Shown here piece by piece: positions 22,900 through 33,379 of a stretch of DNA of 64,000 nucleotides. Under the pieces are notes generated by a model. That model did no database searches. It saw only the letters and a list, made by a program, of their open reading frames with translations, and was not told where the DNA came from. A program made the position numbers and the translations under genes. Numbering within the stretch: position 1 is the stretch's first letter; every line of letters starts with the position of its first letter. The DNA comes from Beta vulgaris subsp. vulgaris (taxonomy: Eukaryota > Streptophyta > Magnoliopsida > Caryophyllales > Amaranthaceae). Location of the stretch: assembly GCF_026745355.1 (NCBI RefSeq), contig NC_079202.1, positions 29,518,218 to 29,582,217 of the forward strand, given 5' to 3'.

Positions 22900-22919
22900 T
22901 CTATATAATACTATAAAGC
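22900..22919 (+). other. Helitron 5' terminus
   Basis: TCTATATAATACTATAAAGC, preceded by A. It matches the TCTMTAYTAATACTAAAAGC-like 5' ends of plant Helitrons. Confidence 0.85.
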
Positions 22920-23672
22920 AATAAGGATTTGCTTATGTGTCATGACTATGTTAAAATGCTGAGGTGTCAAGCCTTTGTATAAACTTCAAATTTTAATATA
23001 GATGATGTGTCATTCCTTTGGTAAACTATACTCATGCGTGGCTTACTAATACAATCATAGAAGATCTGCGTTTTACTAAATTAGACCAACAACTTTGATA
23101 AGAGTTGAAGATAAATAAGGAAGTTCAATCAAGCATAATCTGAATGAAGGCCAGAAATTAGGAGTCAAATGCGCAGTCATAATAAAAACAATTCCTAAAA
23201 TAAAAAATTGAATCCCCCTAAATCTGTCAATCTGATATAGTTACCCGATAATATAAGGTAATCAAATCAATACGTTTATCAGTTTTAGTTATCATTTAGT
23301 TATCATTAAAGGAATGTGTAATCATATATATCTCATAACATATTTCCTATAAAATAATATATTATATTTAGGGAAGGAACATCCTTAATAGCTATATTCA
23401 CGGATACAAATGGCTCTTATACAAAGTTCCTAAATTTATGCACATCTACAAACGTTTATTTAGTATTTCATTTTCTTCATTCTGGGATGCATTATAAATC
23501 ATTCAACTATAAGTACATATCACACAACCAATCCCTTTTACAGAAAATACTTATTTATACCAAGAATATAGAACTTTATAAATTCACAAAACACTTATTT
23601 ATACCAAGAATATAAACTTTATAAACACAATCATACTAAATAGTTTGAACGGTTTAGCACATTAGCTTAAAG
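22920..23672 (+). promoter_or_regulatory. Helitron 5' non-coding region
   Basis: AT-rich sequence between the 5' terminus and the first coding exon; it should hold the promoter of the Rep-helicase gene. TATA-like words are too common here to choose one. Confidence 0.4.
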
Positions 23673-23766
23673 ATGAATGACGAACTTACGAGGAATGCAC
23701 GTGAAAGAAGAAAAAGACTAATGACAGAGAAGCGCTCAAAATCCGTTAACCAAATACAAGAACAAG
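23673..23766 (+). CDS. Helitron Rep-helicase gene, predicted exon 1
   Basis: Starts ATG and reads MNDELTRNARERRKRLMTEK then RSKSVNQIQEQ, ending at a G|GTAATA donor in phase 1. The strongly basic motif resembles the N-termini of plant Helitron proteins. The last 25 bases, donor included, recur at 24216-24240 with one mismatch. Confidence 0.55.
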
Positions 23767-24959
23767 GTAATATAAATGTTCCAAGTTATTATATATAATT
23801 CATTCCTACAAAATTAATAATTCGTATAGTATGAGTTTATAATTCTTACAAAATTATGACACCCAAATATAGAGAATATCAGAAGAAGGCTAAGTATTAT
23901 TAATGTAGAGCAACGTATTTATATAGTTACATGAATCTGTAAGTAATAATAACAACCTACAAAGTAGGATGGTTGAAGTTATAGATAAGTAAAATAAAGG
24001 AATATGCTAACAGATATTATTAACAAGAGATTTACAATATCAACTTAATATTTATCATGAAGAAGATAATAAGCGTTGACTATTGTTATCCTTATCATCA
24101 AATGTGTGAGAATTACTTATGTGAGATTTATTTAACACTTTTATTTCCCAAAGCCATTTTCACTAGAAACTTTGCCGATTTTGCATCCTAAATCCTATTG
24201 GTGATAAATCCATCTGTTAACCAAATACAAGGACAAGGTAGATTTTGCATGTAATTTTATTAATGATAAAAAAATATAGGATTTCTCTCATATTATTTAG
24301 ACAATTAAGAAAATATAAAAAAGATATAAAAAACAATTCATTCCACATGCAAACATGAAATTGTCCTAGAAGCTACTTCCACTATTATACGAACTTCCAA
24401 TTTCATTTTTTTGGCACTAAAAGATAGAGCTTACCACTATACATATTCAAATGTCTAATAAATAATTCTTTTTTGTGTTTTTTTTTTGCACTCCATTTCA
24501 AAGATCTCCTTCATCAGTTGCTTTTTTTCTTTAATTTTCCTTCAAACCATTGTTAAGTAGTTATCTACATCGGTTTTGCTTGATAAAATCTCCATGCATG
24601 TGCTTCATAATTGTTGTTGCAGACAACTCATTTCTAGATTTCAATATGAAATTGTTTGAAGTATCTACAAATCAATCGGGCTATGGATGATGAAGCTTGA
24701 AAATTTTGTGCAATAAATGAATTACCTTATGTAGTTACTATTTTTTGTAATCAAAGTTGTGGAATTTTTGATGTAATACTGTAATAGTGTTTGGTTTCGG
24801 TTTATAATTTGTTTTGATGTTTGTTTGGAACATGGGAGAAAATGGAGATAACATAAGGAGAGACATTGAAAATATTTGATGGGCATGTGAGAGAATAAAT
24901 CTCTCTCTCATCAAAACCAAATGCACTTAACTTATCTCACTCCATCGTAATATGCATCC

Positions 24960-25120
24960 TTTACTAACTATTCTTGAGGCAAAAAAAAAATCAATTCACC
25001 TTAGTATATCATGGCTTATGTGTCAGCACATAAAAAAAATATCATGGCCTTTATTAACTATTCTTGAGGCAAAATAATATCAAATCACCTTAGTATATCA
25101 TGGCCTATGTGTCGGCACAC
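24960..25120. repeat. Tandem duplication, period about 90 bp
   Basis: TTCTTGAGGC recurs at 24971 and 25061, and CTTAGTATATCATGGC at about 25000 and 25089, with few differences between copies. Confidence 0.8.
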
Positions 25121-25191
25121 TAATATACCCTTGAAATTAAAGTTGACAATTATGATATATTTTTCTTGCATGCTATCTTAGTATACACTTC

Positions 25192-25860
25192 CTCCGTTTA
25201 GAAATAGTTGTATCATTTCTAACTTTTATGCATGCCGATGTATGCTTTCAACCATAAGTAAAAATTATAAAAAGTTTATATTAAAAAATTTACTTCAAAA
25301 CAAATTTAACAAGACCCCATATGACTATGTTTTTCCTAAATATAAATCACCAAAGACAATCTAAGTGTAAGACGTGAATAGTGCACTCAATGCTAAACAC
25401 CCTGTTGAATTGAACAATTGAACACAAAGAATGATGATTTTATAAAAAGAAAATCACCGAATGCAATTGCTAATTACCTTGAATGATTTGGCCATTTCAT
25501 TTGAGAGTTAGACACGTATCAATACATTTGAGTGTAGAACAATACCCAGTAAGACACTAATGAGTAATGGAAAATTTCATGAGATCTAGGCAACTTCGTT
25601 TGATTAGTACAATAAGAAACAACTCCCAACATCTTGATTGACAATTTTGGTTTATCATCATCAGACCCGTACTTATTCTACATTAAATAATTTTCATTAC
25701 ATATTAGTAAAAATTATAATAAATGAATATTAATAAAGTACTCATTGAGATGAATCAAACAAGACCCCACATGACTATTATTTTTCTTCTATATTGAGAA
25801 AAATCTAAAAGATTATCTCTAATTATGAATAGTGTCAAGATTCTAAGTGAGAAAGATAAA
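25192..25860. mobile_element. Two Stowaway/mariner-like MITE fragments
   Basis: A CTTCCTCCGTTTAGAAATAG start lies near 25191. The internal Stowaway-like phrase AACAAGACCCC(A)(T/C)ATGACTAT occurs at 25308-25330 and again at 25758-25781. The matching 3' ends were not found, so both look truncated. Confidence 0.4.
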
Positions 25861-25875
25861 AAATTACAGAAGAAA

Positions 25876-25985
25876 TATAATATATATATATATATATAAT
25901 ATATATATATATATATAATATATATATATATATATAATATATTATAATATAATATAATATATATAATATTATAATAATATATAAT
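25876..25985. repeat. TA microsatellite
   Basis: About 110 bp of TA and TAA runs with regular AATA interruptions. Confidence 0.9.
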
Positions 25986-26213
25986 TTCAAATAACTTATA
26001 TTATTTTATACTTTATGTACAAACAATTATGATTAGTTGTCTACATTTTCATCATTAGGTTCAAAATCTTCTCGATTCGGCAAAGTCCTTTGAGTGATAT
26101 ATCTAATGGTTAGTATAATATTTTACGCAATTGCAATGATTTTTATCATTTATTACTGTCATAAGTTTTATATATGAAACATTTTTCATGTTGATGTTAT
26201 TAGGACAAGCACG

Positions 26214-26329
26214 ATCAATAAAGGTCAATGAACCAAACTGGATATGTGGTCAGATTTCAAAATACCCTGAGCATGGTTACATGTATCATCTCAACTCCCC
26301 TCAAAGTCCACTCAATGGTATTTCAAGCG
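26214..26329 (+). CDS. Helitron gene, predicted exon 2 (phase 1-1)
   Basis: Acceptor TTAG|GA, donor G|GTAATG, 116 nt. Reads (G)QARSIKVNEPNWICGQISKY, then PEHGYMYHLNSPQSPLNGIS without a stop. Joins exon 1 in frame. Duplicated at 26463-26586. Confidence 0.5.
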
Positions 26330-26462
26330 GTAATGCAATCATCTAAGTCTTTTTTTCTTTATTTAAAATCATATTCATTTTATTGAAAAAAGGAAACCGG
26401 TATATTATATAGTTCTTATAATTTATACTTTGAAGAAATATTTTTTTATGTGATGTTATTAG

Positions 26463-26586
26463 GACAATCAGGATCAATAAATAAGGTGAAAAAAAAGTTT
26501 ATGTGGTCAGAGCTCAAGCAATGCTCAACATAGTTATATGCATCATCTCAGCTCTCCTCAAACTCCACTAAGTTGTATTTCAAGTG
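26463..26586 (+). pseudogene. Helitron gene, duplicated exon 2-like module, frameshifted
   Basis: Same acceptor (TTAG|GACAA) and donor (G|GTAATG) context as exon 2. It reads GQSGSINKVKKK, then after a frame change CGQSSSNAQHSYMHHLSS and PQTPLSCISS. 124 nt against 116, so a frame break arose after the duplication. Confidence 0.5.
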
Positions 26587-26691
26587 GTAATGCAATCATC
26601 TAAATTTTTTTGACCCTTTTTTTTTTTAATTAGATTCATATTTGAATAAGAAAATGAATGTAGATAATCATTTATCTGAAATAAACTTTAG

Positions 26692-26858
26692 GGACATTAA
26701 GTGATTATTTCACAAGACAAACATTAATGAGACTTGCCAGACATAAAAGAAAGATCATTATGAATGAGAAACGAGCAAGAAGATCAAATCATTCACAAAG
26801 CAATCAAGAAAATGAGAGTTTGCAATTCGAATGCACTAATGAAGTGCTCTATTAAATG
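26692..26858 (+). pseudogene. Helitron gene, predicted exon with basic motif, frame lost at end
   Basis: Reads (G)TLSDYFTRQTLMRLARHK, RKIIMNEKRARRSNHSQSNQ, ENESLQFECTNEVLY and then TAA three bases before a G|GTAATC donor. The length is one base short of phase 1-1. The basic part aligns with exon 1 and with 27300-27371. Confidence 0.45.
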
Positions 26859-26955
26859 GTAATCACTTATGTTTAGATTATTTTCTCTCTTATTGTATAA
26901 TAAAAATGGAGTTTGTATCATCTTTTCACTATGATAACCCATATATGTTTTTCAG

Positions 26956-27036
26956 TATTGACAAACATAATCACCGACCAGTTTATTACAATGATGACCG
27001 ATTGCATAAGGAACTACACAACCCCAGAGGAAAATG
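26956..27036 (+). CDS. Helitron gene, predicted exon (phase 1-1)
   Basis: Acceptor TTTTCAG|TA, donor G|GTTAGA, 81 nt. Open in the phase inherited from exon 1: (V)LTNIITDQFITMMTDCIRN then YTTPEEN. No domain recognised. Confidence 0.4.
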
Positions 27037-27138
27037 GTTAGAATTGTTGTATCCTTTAATATATTTTCATATTTATATAATTTGAATATATATCTGTGTA
27101 ATTTTAACATGCTTCTAAAATTTATCTCATATTAACAG

Positions 27139-27196
27139 GGAGCACATCAGTCAAAGTGGAAAAATAACACAGTCCCGCTGACTGACATAAGTAACG
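27139..27196 (+). pseudogene. Helitron gene, predicted exon with PLTDISN motif, one-base shift
   Basis: Acceptor TTAACAG|GG, donor G|GTGGGA. Reads GSTSVKVEK, then after one base KNNTVPLTDISN. A P-L-x-D/N-I-x-N motif occurs in N-terminal parts of plant Helitron proteins, as I recall them. Confidence 0.4.
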
Positions 27197-27299
27197 GTGG
27201 GATTTAAAGAACATAATTCTCTTTTTTTGTATAAAGTAAAAGATAAGATTATATAAATATTGGTGTAAGAATAAAGTTGTTACGTTATTTAATTGTTAG

Positions 27300-27371
27300 A
27301 TAAATATGTTGCCGCTAGAATTGCAAGGCAGAAGAGAAGATTAATAATGTCAGAAAAGGCTATTGGAGGAA
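27300..27371 (+). CDS. Helitron gene, predicted exon with basic motif (phase 1-1)
   Basis: Acceptor TTAG|AT, donor A|GTAAGT, 72 nt. Reads (D)KYVAARIARQKRRLIMSEK then AIGG. Third copy of the basic motif ARxxRRxLMxEK. Confidence 0.5.
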
Positions 27372-27500
27372 GTAAGTTTAATTAAAGCATATGCTTAATA
27401 TATTCTGTAGTCATATAGATTAATATATTTTCTTTAAAAAATGCGTCTATTTTCATACATTAAATGTTAATACCACAAAATATAAGTAATTCTATTACAG

Positions 27501-27623
27501 GCACCTCGAATACTCCAGGTGACTCGGTAAGCTTCTGCCACATGAGTGCGAAGTACAACTCCAAAAAACGTGTTATTCGAAGTACTAGAGTACTAACATC
27601 AGTTGCACGGAACATTGATATTG
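27501..27623 (+). CDS. Helitron gene, predicted exon (phase 1-1)
   Basis: Acceptor TTACAG|GC, donor G|GTATTC, 123 nt, open in phase: TSNTPGDSVSFCHMSAKYN, then SKKRVIRSTRVLTSVARNID. Function unknown; basic. Confidence 0.45.
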
Positions 27624-27730
27624 GTATTCTCTAATTGCTAGATAAAATTCAGTAATAATATTTTAATAAAAATATTTAATATAAGCAAAATTTTAGTGTA
27701 ATTAATTACGTCTTATATGTGTTATGATAG

Positions 27731-27844
27731 GCAAGTTAGTTTGTATACAGTCTGCGAATAATTGCAATGGCATGAATGCACAAGATCCACAACATGATCA
27801 TGATGAAGAGAGTGTCGAAGAATATGATGTTAATACTTTAACTG
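27731..27844 (+). CDS. Helitron gene, predicted exon (phase 1-1)
   Basis: Acceptor GATAG|GC, donor G|GTATGT, 114 nt, open in phase. Reads (G)KLVCIQSANNCNGMNAQDP, then the acidic QHDHDEESVEEYDVNTLT. Linker between the N-terminal modules and the zinc finger. Confidence 0.45.
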
Positions 27845-28029
27845 GTATGTTTTTCGACTAAATTTTTTTGCTTCTCATAAGTAAGATTTTAGGGTGTGTA
27901 TATGATAGTTGTTAATATCCAAAGGTTGAAATTCTACTTTTAAATTTTTTTGTATATACTCATTAGTAATGTAATATGAGATATAAAAAAGGGACGAATA
28001 AACATAAATAGTTCTTTCAAATTTTGAAG

Positions 28030-28455
28030 GGTATTGGGATATTGGTGATCCCACCTCAGAATGTGAGTTTTGTGGAGCACAATGTGGTTCGATGAATCAA
28101 ATAAACAAACAAAAACAAGCAACCAAATTCTCATTGTGTTGTATGCAAGGGAAGGTCCAACTCCTCCTACAAAGGCCGCCATCATTCTTGGCAAATTTAT
28201 TGGAGAAGAAACATAAGAGAAGCAATCACTTCTTTGAGAATATTCGTGCATACAACATGATGTTTTCGTTCACATCAATGGGAGGTAAACTACAACATCA
28301 ATCAATCAGGGACGCGGACCTTATAATTACAAAATAGGTGGACAAAATCATCATTTGATTGGGAGTTTATTACCCAACGAAGGACAATGTCCAAAATTTT
28401 CTCAGCTATACATCTATGACACCAGGATGAGATTGTCAATAGAAAAAGGCTATTT
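28030..28455 (+). pseudogene. Helitron zinc-finger exon and start of Rep region
   Basis: From acceptor AAG|GG it reads YWDIGDPTSECEFCGAQCGS, then FSLCCMQGKVQLLL, a Cys-rich finger (CxxC...CC) typical of the start of Helitron Rep-helicase proteins. SNHFFENIRAYNMMFSFTSM and, after a frameshift near 28310, RGPYNYKIGGQNHHLIGSLL, PNEGQCPKFSQLYIYDT follow. The end at 28455 (TTG|GTAATA) is a possible donor. Confidence 0.7.
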
Positions 28456-28555
28456 GGTAATAAGCATATTTGTTTTTTTGTTTTTTTGCATTCGGATGAA
28501 TTACAAATCTATTATGATTAAATAAATTTTTTGTCAAACCATATATTATGTGTAG

Positions 28556-30530
28556 TGCTACAAACCCGAATAAATTTGAAGACCAAGTTATATCAGAGAT
28601 TCAAACTATGGTGGATGAATATAATGCTCTTGCAAAAAATTTTAGGATGGCAAGGGATCGCTTTTGTTCAAGTACATGCAGGAATGTCCGGTTGAAACTT
28701 ATTGGACGAAGGGATTCCGATGGAAGGACTTACAACCTCCCAACAGCTTCTGAAGTTGCGCACTTATTGTTGGAGATGTTGATACTGGTGATAAAAGGGA
28801 TATAGTTGTGGAAACACAAAATGGCAAATTAAAACAAATATCTGAGCTTCATCCATCCTACCTTCCAATGCAGTACCCTTTGTTATTTCCGTATGGTGAA
28901 GATGGTTACAGGGTAGATGTTATGCATAGAGATAAGTCTCCTTCGAGATTGCGTCTAAGAAAAGGGATAGGCTTACCATGAGAGAGTTCTTTGCTTATCG
29001 GATTCAAGATCGTCGATTGAATTTTCAACATTTTACTTTCTAGAAGGCTTTATCAACAATTTTTAGTTGATGGTTGCACAATGATGGAAGCAGAAAGGTT
29101 GTCTTTCATTAGAAATAATCAACAAGCATTGAGAGCTGATAATGTCAAGAATTTGAAGAATGCGATTGACAGAGGAGACACTGATGGCGTATCTACTGGT
29201 AATCGTGTAGTTTTACCAGCCTCATTCACCGGAGGTCATAGCTACATGAGAGAAAATTACCAAGATGCAATGGCAATTTGTAGGTGGTATGGCTATCCAG
29301 ATTTATTTATAACATTTACATGCAATCCTAAATGGCCGAGATCACAAGATTTGTGAAAAAGAAGGGTCTGAGGCCTGAAGATAGACCAGATATTGTTTGT
29401 CGTGTTTTTAAGATCAAACTTGACAAGCTGGTGAATGATTTGAAAGAGCGAAAGATTTTTGGAAGAGTAAGAGCTGGTAAGCATATATTATTTCATCAAT
29501 ATTTATGATGTTTCAAATTTAACGTATCATTTCTATTTATAAAGTTATATGTGTTTGCTTTTTTAATATATGAGTTCAACCTATTGTTAAATTTTACACA
29601 ATGTTTACAGTTGTGTATACCATCGAATTTAAAAACGCGGTCTTCCTCATGCACATATACTCCTGTTCTTCATCGTGATGATAAATTTCAACACAGAGGA
29701 CATCGACAAGATAATATGTGCTGAGTTGCCAGACAAAGAAGAGAATCTAGAACTATACGAAGTAGTGACTGAGTTGATGATACATGGTCCATGCGGTAAT
29801 GCTAAGACGAATGCACCGTGTATGGTGGATAAAAAATGCTCCAAACATTTTCCAAAAAAGTTTAATGAGATGACAAAGATTGACGAAGAAGGGTACCCAA
29901 TTTATAGAAGAAGAGATACTGGAGCAAAGGTTGATAAAAATGGTGTTCATCTAGATAACCGATTTGTGGTTCCATACAACCCATATTTGCTTCTTAAGTA
30001 TCGTGCACACATTAATGTAGAATGGTTCAACCAGTCAAGATCAATCAAGTATTTGTTCAAATATATCAACAAGGGGTATGACAGGGTTACTGCAGCAGCT
30101 TATCACAATCAACAAAATCCCGACGATCCTGAAAAAATTGATGAGATCAAGATGTAATGATATGTCGGTATATTTCTCCTTGCGAGGCTGTTTGGAGGAT
30201 TTTTGGGTTTAACATTCACTTATAGAACACCTCCTGTTGAAAGATTAAGTTTTCATCTACCCGATGAACAAATGGTTATGTTTTCTGATGACTCGCATGT
30301 TGAATCCGTCCTTGAAAGGCCAAATATTGAGAGGACAAAGTTCTTATCCTGGATGGAATGCAATAAGACATATGATGAGCTAGAGAATTAAGCTATATGG
30401 AATTCCCAACCAAATTCGTGTGGAAAAAAGATAAAAGAGAGTGGATGCCACGTAGAAGAGGTTTTGCAATTGGTAGGATTTATCATGTTATGCCTGGCGC
30501 TGGTGAAAAGTATTATTTGAGAACCTTCTG
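28556..30530 (+). pseudogene. Helitron Rep nuclease domain (HUH, Y2), broken
   Basis: Rolling-circle replication initiator. Blocks in several frames: YNALAKNFRMARDRF, LHPSYLPMQYPLLFPYGEDG, REFFAYRIQDRR, DGCTMMEAERLSFIRNNQ, PASFTGGHSYMRENYQDAMA and PDLFITFTCNPKWP. The metal-binding HUH motif is His-Ala-His at 29648-29656 in [11 protein letters not shown]. The two catalytic tyrosines are Tyr126 and Tyr130 of the block starting at 29675 (YLFKYINKG). An intron-like AT-rich gap lies at about 29475-29610. At least four frame breaks, so no functional Rep. Confidence 0.88.
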
Positions 30531-32616
30531 AATTTTGTAAAAGGTGCTACATGTTATGAGGATATAAGGACAGTTGATGGTGTTCTTTATGATTCTTTTA
30601 AAGAAGCTTGCTATGCAAGAGGGTTATTAGATGATGACAAGGAGTATGTTGATGCTATAACTGAAGCAAGTTTTAGAGAGTCAGGTTGGTATCTTAGAAA
30701 CTTATTCAGCATGCTACTATTATCTGGTAGTTTATCAAAACCAGAAGATGTTTGGCATAAGACTTGGCATCTACTATCAGATGACATCCTCCACAGACAA
30801 CGAACCATTATGCAAAATCAAGGTATTTTCATCTATAACACACTTTACCTATATTTAGTCTGAAATGTATACCACTAACGTCTATCATGACTAATCAAGA
30901 CCTTTGTATAAATAATATTTGAGGAAACTTATATGAACTTGGATTATGTGCTGTAGATCTTAATCTAACTGATGAGCAACTACAAATGTATGCTTTGGCT
31001 GATATTGAATCAAGACTACAGAGTAATGGGAGCACCCTTCGTAAATTTAGTGTTATGCCTTTTCCTGATGAGTTAATCACGTCCGAGGGTCAAAACAAGC
31101 TCATATTCGACGAACTATCTTATGACAAAGAAGCTTTGAGAAAAGAGCATGAAGAACTTTCATCGTGCTTAACTTGCGAGCAAAGAAGTGTATATGATGA
31201 AATAATGATGGCTGTTTCACGAGGACAAGGTGGTGTATTCTTTGTTTATGGTTATGGAGGTACGGGGAAAACTTATGTTTGGAAAACTCTTTGTGCAGCC
31301 ATAAGGAGTAAAGGAGAAATCGTTTTACCAGTGGCCTCGAGTGGTATTGCCTCACTCCTTCTTCCAAGAGGAAGAACTGCTCATTCAAGATTTGGAATAC
31401 CGTTAAATGTTAGTGAAAACTCAACATGTGTTGGCATCAAACCCGGTTCAGACTTGGCTGCGCTACTCATGAAAACAAAGCTAATTATTTGGGATGAAGC
31501 GCCAATGATGCACAAGTATTGCTTCGAAGCACTTGATAGAAGTTTGAAAGACATATGCAGTCTGTGGATCCTTCTAATAAGTACAAACCATTTGGTGGTT
31601 TGGTTGTTGTTTTCGGTGGTGATTTTAGGCAGATATTGCCTGTAATCCCTAAAGGAAGTAGACAAGATATCGTGTTCTCAGCCTTAAGCTCTTCTTATCT
31701 ATGGAATTCATGTAAGGTGTTAAAATTGACGAGAAATATGCGTCTACAAATGGATCTTCTGAAACAAGTTTGAAGGAGGTGAAAGAATTTTCAGAATGGA
31801 TACTTAGTGTTGGAGATGGAAATGCAGGAGGTCCAAATGAAGGCGAGGCCGAAATTAAGGTGTCAAATGATATACTCATAGAAGGGGAATCTGATCCTAT
31901 AGCGGCAATTGTGGAAAGCACATATCCTCTCTTAAAGGATCACTTGTGGGAGCCAAAATATTTTCAAGAAAGGGCTATTTTAGCCCCAACATATGAGATA
32001 GTTGAGATGGTGAATGATTACGTACTATCCCATTTACCGGGAGAGGAGAAATTGTATCTCAGCTCAGATGCGATAAGCAATGTTGAAGGCAATTTAGGAG
32101 CGAGTGAAATTTACTCAACTGAATTTCTAAATACCATTAGATGTTCAGGCCTACCTAATCACCATTTAAGATTAAAGGTAGGTGCACCTGTTATGCTGTT
32201 ACGAAATATAGACCAGACATCTGGGTTGTGCAACGGTACGAGGCTGGTGATTAAGCATCTTGGGAATCGTATTATTGAAGCTGTAGTCATTTCTGGAAGT
32301 AAGTGGGGGATAAGGTATTTATTCCTCGCATGACTTTGACTCCATCCGATGCAACAAGATTTCCAATTAAGTTTCAAAGAAGGCAGTTTCCTTTGGTTGT
32401 TTGTTTTGCTATGACTATAAACAAAAGTCAGGGTCAATCACTATCGCAGGTAGGTTTGTATCTCCTAGACCGGTTTTTAGTCATGGTCAGTTCTATGTTG
32501 CCATTTCTAGAGTAACAAACAAACAAGGCCTCAAGATCTTAATTTGTAACAAAGAACACGGAGGATCAAATACCACGAGTAATGTTGTTTATAAGGAAGT
32601 GTTCCAGAACTTATGA
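30531..32616 (+). pseudogene. Helitron PIF1-like helicase domain, broken
   Basis: SF1B helicase that would unwind the donor strand. Walker A is GYGGTGKT (residues 89-96 of the block at 30986), preceded by LTCEQRSVYDEIM. Walker B is LIIWDEAPMM (DEAP 170-173). Then GDFRQILPVIPKGSR (31555-31773), FQERAILAPTYEIVEMVN, SGLPNHHLRLKVGAPVMLLR (31770-32333) and the C-terminal [18 protein letters not shown]. Two or three frameshifts (near 31570, 31770 and 32330) break an otherwise complete domain. It ends with a TGA at 32616, about 400 bp before the Helitron 3' hairpin. Confidence 0.92.
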
Positions 32617-33000
32617 TTTAATTTGATTATTGATGTAAGCTATCACTTTTAATTTTATTATATGTTTATTTTCTGTAAATGTATTATTAGTAAACGTTTG
32701 TTCTGCTTTACGGTATTATAAACTACTTATTACATAGTAGCCAATCATTCTTTTCTTATATTATATAGATTTAAAGATTAATTCCGAAAAACCTATATGT
32801 TACTAATTGAACTTACAAGAACACTTTCTCTCATGCAAATTTGTTGTCTTTAAATGTCCAATGGCAATAATAAGTCGATTCACATACACTACTGAAAAGA
32901 TTAAACTTTAAATCAAGAATCACATCTTCATGTAGAATACTTCTAAACCAAATTATTGTTTATATACATAAGTATTTTAAATTTATAAAACAAAATACTT
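32617..33000 (+). other. Helitron 3' non-coding region
   Basis: AT-rich sequence between the helicase stop and the terminal hairpin; no gene seen. Confidence 0.6.
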
Positions 33001-33031
33001 CCCGTGCATTTTGCATGGGTCAAAAAACTAG
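33001..33031 (+). terminator. Helitron 3' terminus with hairpin
   Basis: Stem CCCGTGCA, loop TTT, stem TGCATGGG (one G-T pair), then TCAAAAAA and the end CTAG followed by host T. This is the rolling-circle replication terminator of Helitrons. Confidence 0.92.
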
Positions 33032-33379
33032 TTTTTATAATAGAGCATTTAGCGCATCTCATTAATCATGATTTTTGTGCGGAAAGCTGTTTGCCGATGC
33101 GTGCTAGACGACATGGCCTTCGTATTATCAACCTAATATTCGTGGATTATCTCATTTTATCTTGTGAAAGATCCGTGAATCAGGTTCATATTATGAAGGC
33201 TAAGCTTAGACAATTTTTGTGCATCATCATGCAGCAAAATTAGTCATGCTAACTCCCTGTTTGGGCTCAATGAAGCAATAGCCCAATTAAGGCGAGGACC
33301 TCTCTCCCAATGTCTTGCCTAGGTATCAATGGTGGGTCCCACCATCAAGGAGGCCCAATCAGAAGGTTGGTGGCCCAAA

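Larger units (their letters stand above)
23767..26213 (+). other. Long first intron or non-coding part of the Helitron
   Basis: Contains the duplicated exon-1 end (24216-24240), a 90-bp duplication (24960-25120), two mariner-like fragments and the TA microsatellite. No coding exon recognised. Confidence 0.45.
22900..33031 (+). mobile_element. Rep-helicase Helitron, near full length
   Basis: 10,132 bp between an A at 22899 and a T at 33032, the A|T insertion site of Helitrons. The 5' end is TCTATATAATACTATAAAGC. The 3' end is a hairpin (33001-33019) followed after 8 bases by CTAG. It encodes an N-terminal multi-exon region, a Helitron-type zinc finger, a HUH/Y2 rolling-circle Rep domain and a PIF1-like SF1B helicase, all plus strand. 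Frameshifts in Rep and helicase make it inactive as read. It also hosts a TA microsatellite, a 90-bp duplication and mariner-like MITE fragments. Confidence 0.93.

Noticed and set aside
24785..24930. Possible small MITE (AGTGTTTGGTTT ... AAACCAAATGCACT)
   Set aside because: The ends match imperfectly and I could not find a target duplication.
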